The notes under the pieces were generated by a model. That model had not been told where the DNA came from and searched no databases. It worked only from the letters and a program-made list of their open reading frames with translations. Made by a program: the position numbers and the translations under genes. Below, piece after piece: positions 6,439-11,566 of a DNA stretch of 11,566 nt. Source of the stretch: an uncultured Collinsella sp. (GTDB lineage Bacteria; Actinomycetota; Coriobacteriia; Coriobacteriales; Coriobacteriaceae); the NCBI GenBank assembly GCA_900549275.1, contig URNU01000022.1, positions 1 through 11,566 of the forward strand, read 5' to 3'. Every line of letters starts with the position of its first letter. Within the stretch, counting starts at the first letter, position 1.

Positions 6439-6455
6439 CAAACGCTTCGCGTTTG
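6439..6455. repeat. Perfect hairpin CAAACGC-ttc-GCGTTTG
   Basis: Seven-base perfect arms surround a three-base loop TTC. The tip, GCTTCGC (GCGAAGC on the minus strand), is the same as in repeat copy B although the stems differ in sequence. This suggests conservation of the hairpin design rather than chance. Confidence 0.6.
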
Positions 6456-6473
6456 CTTTACGCTCGCACCCTG

Positions 6474-6489
6474 GCGGGTTCGAGTCCCG
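6474..6489 (+). repeat. tRNA T-arm fragment in inverted orientation
   Basis: GCGGGTTCGAGTCCCG on the plus strand is the reverse complement of 6556-6571 inside tRNA-Gly. It would fold as a T-arm, but no acceptor, D-arm or anticodon arm stands at the right distance upstream, so it is a fragment and not a second tRNA. Confidence 0.65.
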
Positions 6490-6500
6490 GCGCTTTGTTG

Positions 6501-6544
6501 AAAAAAGCACGGCACCGAAACGGTGTCGTGCTTTTACTTTTTTT
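6501..6544. terminator. Bidirectional intrinsic terminator after tRNA-Gly
   Basis: GCACGGCACCG (6507-6517) pairs with CGGTGTCGTGC (6521-6531) around AAA, with one G-T pair. The stem is extended by A/T pairs. In minus-strand sense it is followed by six T (6506-6501) and ends tRNA-Gly transcription; in plus-strand sense it is followed by TTTT and a seven-T run. Confidence 0.88.
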
Positions 6545-6618
6545 GGAGCGGGCAACGGGACTCGAACCCGCGAGTGTCAGCTTGGGAAGCTGATGCCTTA
6601 CCACTTGGCGATGCCCGC
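6544..6618 (-). tRNA. tRNA-Gly (anticodon CCC)
   Basis: The 75 bases fold as a standard cloverleaf. Acceptor GCGGGCA pairs with TGCCCGC; the D-stem is GCC/GGC; the anticodon stem TCAGC/GCTGA encloses TTCCCAA, giving anticodon CCC (6586-6584), which reads GGG; the T-arm is GCGGG-TTCGAGT-CCCGT with one G-T pair. The discriminator is T and CCA is encoded (6546-6544). A terminator follows immediately. Confidence 0.96.
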
Positions 6619-6631
6619 TTGTGTGTTGGCT

Positions 6632-6661
6632 AGTATAACGCGGTTGTCTTGTTCGATACAA
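6632..6661 (-). promoter_or_regulatory. Probable promoter of tRNA-Gly
   Basis: In minus-strand sense, a -35-like TTGTAT (6661-6656) is followed after 18 bases by TATACT (6637-6632). Transcription would begin about 7-9 bases before the mature tRNA 5' end. A small inverted repeat, CTTGT-tcgat-ACAAG, overlaps the -35 region. Confidence 0.5.
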
Positions 6662-6859
6662 GAGTGGCGATGCTTGTTTTAGCTGTGGAGAATCGTCCTG
6701 AAATCGAGCCGATTGTGGAGATAGGGACCTGTATGCTCTTCTGCTTACCGTTTTCTACCTGCAGATTTATTCCATTGTCTTTCATAGGCGCCATTTGTCA
6801 GATATCGGGCAAGCTTTTGGTCAGGTTCCGGTACTTACCCGCATGAACCCTGGGGGTAG
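6662..6859. other. Intergenic stretch upstream of the adhesin, no gene seen
   Basis: This is the more A+T-rich stretch between the tRNA promoter and the adhesin leader. I see no open frame with a ribosome site, no tRNA and no convincing sigma-70 promoter. A plus-strand TTGTCA (near 6796) resembles a -35 box, but nothing suitable follows 16-18 bases later. It most likely carries the adhesin promoter, in a form I cannot recognise. Confidence 0.4.
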
Positions 6860-6910
6860 CCTCATCCTACGCGCCGCGGCCTCCCCGTGCGGCGCACGAG
6901 GGATAAGGAG
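6860..6910 (+). promoter_or_regulatory. Adhesin leader hairpin that can pair with the ribosome site
   Basis: A seven-base all-GC stem, GCGCCGC (6871-6877) with GCGGCGC (6889-6895), is flanked by a second pairing: CCTCATCC (6860-6867) with GGATAAGG (6901-6908), seven of eight pairs, plus a T-G pair outside. The right arm includes the AAGG of the AAGGAG ribosome site (6905-6910), which lies 5 bases before the ATG at 6916. Folding would limit ribosome access. Confidence 0.45.
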
Positions 6911-6915
6911 CAGCC

Positions 6916-9900
6916 ATGTCCAACACACCCACGCACTCTGTCCACAGCGCAATCGCAACAGGTCGGCTGCTCCTGCTCCTCTTCCTACTTTTCGGCTGCC
7001 TGGCACCGGGAACCGCATTTGCCGTCGACGGCTACGATCAACTCGGCTTCCGCACTATTAGCGATGATTGTGGGCCCTTCTTCATCGGCAAGTATGAAGC
7101 TCAAGACGCCTCGATTGCCTACTGCATGAACCAGGAGCGTCCCGTCCCCACCAAGCCGGGCGGCCCATGGCTCAACTTTGATCAAGGCTGGATGTGGCTC
7201 GACGACGAGTTCGCGGCAATCGTTTGTCACGGATATCCTACCGCCACGTCGTTTGGCGGTTACCATCTTTCACCCGATCGAGCCCGCGCCGCCACCCAGC
7301 TTGCCGTATGGATGCTCAACGGCACTACCCATGTCGACGGCACCTACTCCTACACGACCGCTCAGGGCAAAGCCAAGAGTGGGCACTTTACCGCCGACAA
7401 TGAGGTCGTTGCCGCAGCGCGCTGGCTCCACGACAGCGCAAAGTCGGGAAGCATTAAAGCCGCTCCGCACCGCGCGCGGCGCTATCTAGGAGCCGTATCG
7501 GGCGGCAGCAAACGTCAAGACATGCTTTACGTGCTCCCGGCCGTCTCCGTATCCTTCCAAAAACAGTCAGCCAACGCCGCCATCACTAGCGAAAACGATA
7601 CCTACAGGCTCGACGGAGCGAGGTTCGACATCTATGAGAGCGCCGGCGACAAGCATGTCGGCAGCATCCAGATGGACAGCAGCGGTCGAGCGCAAGCAAC
7701 ACTTCTGCCCAACACGGCATACTACTTAATTGAAGCGAAGGCGCCGGCCGGCTATGTCCCCCGTCGTGATCGCATCGCCTTTACCACGGGGAATGACGGT
7801 GGACAGGTCGCCATTGATGAACAGCCCGGCACCATCAACCTGCGTATCGTAAAACTCGATGCCGCGACGAATGCCGGCCCCCAGGTGGGATCTTCACTCG
7901 CAGGAGCAGAGTTCACGTGTGTGTCGCAATCAACCCCTGGATGGGCGCAAATCCTCACGACCGACGAAAGCGGTCGGGCCACCCTCGCCGATGTCCCCTT
8001 AGGAACCTTTACCATCTACGAATCAAAAACCCCCGAGGGCTACCTGCCATCCAACGACAGCTGGACCTATACCGTTGGAGCCGACCAGCTCGGCGATTCA
8101 GGCGTGGTCGAGATCGAATCTCGCGTTTCCGATATCCCCATTACGTTTGACCTCGAGATTTCAAAATTCAAGGACTACGGCAATAGCGACCAATCCGGCC
8201 TGGAGCAGCCGGCAGGAGGTGTTGTCTTTGAGGTTGTCAGCAATAGCTCTCAGCAGGTTGTTGGCACACTGACCACAAACATCTATGGCTTTGCCTCCAC
8301 CAAAGATCAGCCCGAAGCATGGTTCGGCGCAGGCAAGCGACCCGCCGGTGTCCACGGAGCCATCCCATATGACCGCGCCGGCTACACGGTTCGCGAGGTT
8401 CCGGAAACCGTCCCCGAGGGTTTTAAACGTGCAGGGGAATGGACCGTCGAGGCCAATCAGATTTCCGACGGCGCCGAGCTTCAATATATCGTGGACAACC
8501 ACGCGCTGTCGACGCATCTCCAGATTGTAAAACGCGATGCCCAAACAGGCGCTTCTGTTCCCCTAGCCGGATTCACCTTCCAACTCCTCGACAGTAATCA
8601 CGAACCTGTCTCACAAACATGCTGGTATCCAGCACATAACGTAATGGACACTTTTACGACTAACGCGACCGGCACCGTCACCCTGCCCGAATCGCTTAAC
8701 CCGGGCACGTATTACATACGAGAGACTTCTGCCAAGGAACCGTATCTTGTTGGAGAGGACCTGGAGATAACGATTCCCGCCGACATGAACTTAATGCCCG
8801 TCGCGGTCGCCTCGTTTTACGACGACGCGGCAACAGGAAGCATCGAGATCGTTAAGAACGATGCCGTAGACGGACATGCCCTTGCCGGCGCTGTTTTTGA
8901 TATCCGCGCCGTGGGCGATATCGTGCGCCCCGACGGCAGCATTGTTGCCCTGGACGGCGAAACCGTCGACACCATCACGACCGACGAGCGGGGATTTGCG
9001 TTCGCGAATCATCTTTCGCTGGGGTGCGGAACTGCCATCTATGAGGTTATTGAGGTACAGGCACCCGAAGGATACCTGCTCGACCAAAGCGCCCACACCG
9101 TCGAGCTGTCGTATGCCGACCAGGAAACACCCGCGATCAATGCGCACCTCGATGTTTCTAACGACTACACCAAAATCGACATCTCCAAAGTAGATTTGAC
9201 CGGTAACCAAGAAGTGGAAGGCGCCAGGCTCTCCCTCCACGGTGCCGACGGAACCGAAATTGACGCTTGGACCACCTCTGACAAGCCGTATCGCATCGAG
9301 CATCTTTTGCCTGGCACCTACACCCTGCGCGAAGCGATGTCCCCGCGCACTTACGACCTTGCCGAAGACATGACGTTTGAAATTAAGGCCACAGGAGAAG
9401 TGCAGATGGTAACCATGAAGGACGCACCCATCGAGATCGAGGGCAGAGTCGACAAGCGGCAAGAGATCGCCCGCCCTATCGGTAAGGGTCTCGTCGCCAA
9501 CGGCGATGGCAAAAACCGAGCCGTGGCACAATCCGATGTGGACGGCTCCTTCTCCTATACGCTCGATGCTAAAAATGAGTCGAATACCTGGGTTGATGAA
9601 TTCACCATCACCGACGATCTCGAATGCGCCAAGGACGGCACTGCCAGACTCATCGCCATCGAAACCCCTGTCGCGACCGGGGACATCGACGGTCTTTACA
9701 ACGTGTGGTATCGAACGTCCCCAGTGGGAAGCATCGATACGAGCGAACAGGCCAATGCGACGCTCAGCGACGGGCATGACAACCCCTGGCTCGAAACGGA
9801 CGAAGTCAAAAAGCTCCTAGGTGACGATTTGCGCATGGTCGATTACGACGATTGGCATCTTTGGAAAGCCGATATCCCAACAACGGAGTCGATCACCCTC

Positions 9901-10347
9901 GAGGCAAAAGAGCTCGCTCTTTTGCGCGACACCACCATCACGGGCATTCGTCTTGAGTATGGGGCCGTATCGGCCGACTTCACGACAAGAGGCGCTGCAG
10001 AATCTTGGACCCGCGAGGACCTCGAAGACGAGCATGACGACCTTGATGATGCGAGCGCCGTCCTTGACTCGGATATCCACGGTGCCGTCATCCATATGCA
10101 GGCCGCATCGTCTTACACGCCCCAGACCGTACTCGCCAACAGTGCTCGCGTTGACCTCTGTCGCAATGGCGGCGGTAGCAACCTTGAGTCGCATGACGAG
10201 GATCGCGTCATCCAGCGATGCGCCATGCCGCAAGATTTACCGGAAACGGGTTCCCTTCCCATCGCCGCCTGCCTCACCGCCTTCGTGACCTCCGGCGCCG
10301 CGGCAATCTGGTTTGCCCATCTAAAGCTGGCGTCGAAACGTCGCTGA
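6916..10347 (+). CDS. LPXTG-anchored thioester adhesin with Cna-B/SpaA-like repeats
   Basis: The 1143-residue surface protein starts with a signal peptide (hydrophobic core about 18-30, likely cut after AFA at 36). Next comes a TQXA-type thioester domain (about 45-205): Cys70 in AYCMNQ and Gln128 in ATQLAVW should form the internal thioester used by such adhesins to bind host proteins covalently. About six Cna-B/SpaA-like domains follow (roughly 206-305, 306-410, 411-530, 531-640, 641-750, 751-838). Candidate isopeptide Lys/Glu pairs are 216/273, 313/369, 417/494, 539/603, 647/713 and 758/806; several repeats carry the family's E-x-x-x-P-E-G-Y-like motif. A longer, different beta-rich region (839-1107) has an acidic patch at 1033-1053. 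LPETG (1108-1112), a hydrophobic segment and KRR form the sortase signal. No sortase or pilin gene is visible nearby. It is the only plus-strand protein gene here, with AAGGAG 5 bases before the ATG. Confidence 0.93.
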   Translation: MSNTPTHSVHSAIATGRLLLLLFLLFGCLAPGTAFAVDGYDQLGFRTISDDCGPFFIGKYEAQDASIAYCMNQERPVPTKPGGPWLNFDQGWMWLDDEFAAIVCHGYPTATSFGGYHLSPDRARAATQLAVWMLNGTTHVDGTYSYTTAQGKAKSGHFTADNEVVAAARWLHDSAKSGSIKAAPHRARRYLGAVSGGSKRQDMLYVLPAVSVSFQKQSANAAITSENDTYRLDGARFDIYESAGDKHVGSIQMDSSGRAQATLLPNTAYYLIEAKAPAGYVPRRDRIAFTTGNDGGQVAIDEQPGTINLRIVKLDAATNAGPQVGSSLAGAEFTCVSQSTPGWAQILTTDESGRATLADVPLGTFTIYESKTPEGYLPSNDSWTYTVGADQLGDSGVVEIESRVSDIPITFDLEISKFKDYGNSDQSGLEQPAGGVVFEVVSNSSQQVVGTLTTNIYGFASTKDQPEAWFGAGKRPAGVHGAIPYDRAGYTVREVPETVPEGFKRAGEWTVEANQISDGAELQYIVDNHALSTHLQIVKRDAQTGASVPLAGFTFQLLDSNHEPVSQTCWYPAHNVMDTFTTNATGTVTLPESLNPGTYYIRETSAKEPYLVGEDLEITIPADMNLMPVAVASFYDDAATGSIEIVKNDAVDGHALAGAVFDIRAVGDIVRPDGSIVALDGETVDTITTDERGFAFANHLSLGCGTAIYEVIEVQAPEGYLLDQSAHTVELSYADQETPAINAHLDVSNDYTKIDISKVDLTGNQEVEGARLSLHGADGTEIDAWTTSDKPYRIEHLLPGTYTLREAMSPRTYDLAEDMTFEIKATGEVQMVTMKDAPIEIEGRVDKRQEIARPIGKGLVANGDGKNRAVAQSDVDGSFSYTLDAKNESNTWVDEFTITDDLECAKDGTARLIAIETPVATGDIDGLYNVWYRTSPVGSIDTSEQANATLSDGHDNPWLETDEVKKLLGDDLRMVDYDDWHLWKADIPTTESITLEAKELALLRDTTITGIRLEYGAVSADFTTRGAAESWTREDLEDEHDDLDDASAVLDSDIHGAVIHMQAASSYTPQTVLANSARVDLCRNGGGSNLESHDEDRVIQRCAMPQDLPETGSLPIAACLTAFVTSGAAAIWFAHLKLASKRR

Positions 10348-10353
10348 CGCAAT

Positions 10354-10389
10354 AAAAAAGAGGCGAGCCCGTCTCCCGGCTCGCCTCTT
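10354..10389. terminator. Shared terminator between convergent genes
   Basis: A perfect 12-base stem, AAGAGGCGAGCC (10358-10369) with GGCTCGCCTCTT (10378-10389), encloses an eight-base loop. In minus-strand sense it is followed by TTTTTT (10359-10354), a strong terminator for the small membrane protein gene that ends at 10410. In plus-strand sense it starts 10 bases after the adhesin stop but has only a short T-run, so it is weaker in that direction. Confidence 0.88.
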
Positions 10390-10409
10390 ATTCGTGCGTA
10401 GCGAAATGG

Positions 10410-10628
10410 CTATTCCCCAGATGTAGACCCACCGTCGATGAGCGCCTGTTCGGACTCGGAGATGCCATCGGCTCCCAAACTCTGCTCGTGCTCCACTTCT
10501 TCGCTAATCGTGGACTCAGGCGTCGAGCCTTTAACACCCACGATATACGCGGCCCCGAAACCAAGGGCAATGGCGATCAGGACCAAGATGAGATAGATGG
10601 GCCAGTGGCGCTTGATGTACGAAAACAC
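10410..10628 (-). CDS. Small single-pass membrane protein, unknown function
   Basis: This 72-residue protein has a short basic N-terminus (MFSYIKRH), one hydrophobic helix (about 10-31, PIYLILVLIAIALGFGAAYIV) and a soluble, acidic Ser/Glu-rich tail (SEEVEHEQ...SESEQALIDGG). The positive N-terminus places the tail outside the cell. I recognise no family. The start is GTG at 10628, with TAAGGAG 5 bases upstream; no ATG is available nearby. It lies 21 bases after the stop of the M28-like gene and is followed by a strong terminator, so it is the last gene of that operon and may assist the peptidase-like protein; that is inference from position only. Confidence 0.8.
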   Translation of the reverse strand: MFSYIKRHWPIYLILVLIAIALGFGAAYIVGVKGSTPESTISEEVEHEQSLGADGISESEQALIDGGSTSGE

Positions 10629-10649
10629 GCAGACTCCTTAGAGGTCAAC

Positions 10650-11566
10650 CTACGAACGACGAATGACCTCGGTCACAACCTCGGACACCGTAGCGATATT
10701 GGTCGGATTGACGTTGTACGGCAGATCGTCCTCGGTGTAAGCGTACGCCAGACGTGGACCGTCGACGCCGGCAATGGTTAGGGCGCGTCGGCTTGCCTCG
10801 AGCGCAGCATAGGCGTCGGTCTTGGCATAGGGCATCTCAAATGCACCGCAATCGACATGGAACGACTTGCACACCTTATTGACCAGGTTCATGATGCGTC
10901 GATCACCCTTGAGCAATTGCTGCTCGCCCTCGACCGTCACGACCGAAAGCCTGCCGGCACCAATGGACTCAAGGTTGATAAAGAACACGCCGCGGAGTTT
11001 GTCGCGATGCGCGGCCAGGAACGCCTTCATGCCGGCGCCGTCGCAATCGGAAGCGCCTGTAGCCACAAACCAGATGTCGTGGCCAAGCAGCTCGTCATCA
11101 CCCATGGAAGCAACGGCAGCGAGCATGTCTTCGGTAGAAGCCCCATCGGAAGACGTGGCGCCACCCTTCCAGCCGTCGTCATCATCCTCGAAGTTATCCC
11201 ACGAGCCGATGCCGCGACCAGACTTCTTGGCGTCGTAATCATCCTCGACGCCAAGCCAATCGCTCATGCTGTCCTGCTCGTTTTTCTTTTTGCGACCGAA
11301 CAGACCGCCCAAGCCGCGCTTTTGCGGCTTGGCGGCCGGAGCGGCAGGAGCCGAGATAGTCTCAAGCGGCTGAACATCCGAGGTGACCGGCATGGGGGGA
11401 ACAACCGGAGCCGATGTGGGCTCGGGACCCTGTGCCGTCGCGAAGGGATCGTTGACCTGAGCCGAAGGGTCGGGAAGGTCGAACAGCGAGGTGCGCGAGG
11501 CGACATTGGCCTGCTGCATCGAAGGCATCGAGGGATCGGGGACCGAGGCCAGCGGAGACGCAGAGG
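10650..11566 (-). CDS. M28-like metallopeptidase, C-terminal part (N-terminus beyond window edge)
   Basis: The frame stays open to the right edge (about 305 codons visible), so the ATG at 11528 is internal. Visible parts, numbered from that Met: a Pro/Ala/Ser-rich linker (about 1-68), a basic patch (QKRGLGG...RKKK, 69-82), an acidic low-complexity stretch (86-145) and a folded domain (149-292). The last resembles the end of M28 aminopeptidases: strand HDIWFVATGAS, then FFINLESIG (182-190), TDAYAAL (237-243) and a closing TEDDLPYNVNPTNIATVSEVV, which mirrors the family's usual C-terminus. The catalytic GAEE signature is replaced by GASD (158-161) and the ligand Asp of NLDxxG by Glu, so activity is doubtful. 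The low-complexity stretch seems to be inserted within the catalytic fold. The N-terminal half, outside the window, would settle the family. Confidence 0.65.
   Translation of the reverse strand, partial: SASPLASVPDPSMPSMQQANVASRTSLFDLPDPSAQVNDPFATAQGPEPTSAPVVPPMPVTSDVQPLETISAPAAPAAKPQKRGLGGLFGRKKKNEQDSMSDWLGVEDDYDAKKSGRGIGSWDNFEDDDDGWKGGATSSDGASTEDMLAAVASMGDDELLGHDIWFVATGASDCDGAGMKAFLAAHRDKLRGVFFINLESIGAGRLSVVTVEGEQQLLKGDRRIMNLVNKVCKSFHVDCGAFEMPYAKTDAYAALEASRRALTIAGVDGPRLAYAYTEDDLPYNVNPTNIATVSEVVTEVIRRS

Noticed and set aside
6236..6455. CRISPR array
   Set aside because: There are only two copies of the main repeat, they are separated by 84 bases with no regular spacer size, and no cas genes occur in the window.
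6474..6500. Second tRNA on the plus strand
   Set aside because: Only a T-arm-like hairpin is present. No matching acceptor 5' strand, anticodon arm or CCA is found at the expected distance.
4939..6501. Plus-strand 520-codon open frame antisense to purB
   Set aside because: Most of it mirrors purB codon structure in a GC-rich gene. It has no ribosome site, no recognisable domain, and its end reads through the repeat cluster.
6353..6544. Genomic island integrated at tRNA-Gly
   Set aside because: The duplicated tRNA ends enclose only about 190 bases and there is no integrase. The adhesin lies on the other (5') side of the tRNA, so it is not inside such an element.
6233..6682. Plus-strand frames across the repeats and tRNA (149 and 85 codons)
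   Set aside because: They read through hairpins, a terminator and the antisense strand of tRNA-Gly. The GNGTRTRE and ERATGLEPA peptides are the usual false translations of tRNA 3' ends.
8791..9777. Minus-strand 328-codon open frame inside the adhesin
   Set aside because: It is antisense to the Cna-B-like repeats, whose protein sequence is clearly real. No ribosome site or domain supports the opposite frame.
11526..11528. ATG at 11528 as the start of the M28-like gene
   Set aside because: The frame stays open to the window edge with similar Pro/Ser/Ala-rich composition, there is no ribosome site before this Met, and an M28 fold needs more N-terminal sequence.

Overview
The window looks like chromosomal DNA from an intestinal actinobacterium of the class Coriobacteriia, most likely Collinsella or a close relative. 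The reasons are moderate-to-high G+C by eye, strong AGGAGG-type ribosome sites, a Tat-dependent lipoprotein next to a small four-cysteine TSCPD protein, and an LPETG-anchored thioester adhesin built from SpaA/Cna-B-like domains. No marker gene here fixes the genus, so this is inference.

Layout, left to right. (1) The start of an OmpR-type response regulator runs off the left edge (minus strand). (2) A two-gene minus-strand unit follows: the four-cysteine TSCPD-family protein and, joined to it by a TAATG overlap, a Tat-exported lipoprotein. (3) A second minus-strand unit holds a membrane-anchored family-3 solute-binding protein joined by an ATGA overlap to a two-TM diguanylate cyclase (extracytoplasmic sensor, PAS-like, GGDEF). 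It looks like a two-protein module that turns an external small-molecule signal into c-di-GMP. (4) purB, encoding adenylosuccinate lyase, is also on the minus strand and is closed by a clear terminator; that terminator shows the binding-protein gene must start later than its longest open frame. (5) About 420 bases upstream of purB contain no gene. They hold two copies of a 46-base palindromic repeat, further stable hairpins and scrambled fragments of the neighbouring tRNA, followed by a bidirectional terminator and tRNA-Gly(CCC) on the minus strand. (6) A 1143-residue cell-wall adhesin is the only plus-strand protein gene: signal peptide, Cys-Gln thioester domain, about six Cna-B/SpaA-like repeats, a C-terminal stalk-like domain and an LPETG sorting signal. 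Its leader can fold so that part of the ribosome site is paired. (7) A terminator shared by convergent genes is followed by a minus-strand pair: a small single-pass membrane protein and, upstream of it, the C-terminal part of an M28-like peptidase with altered metal-site motifs, which runs off the right edge.

The parts most worth a second look are the binding protein/diguanylate cyclase pair, the repeat and tRNA-fragment cluster at 6218-6489, the folded leader of the adhesin, and the M28-like protein whose catalytic signature appears degenerate. I did not find a phage, transposase, CRISPR array or recognisable defence system.
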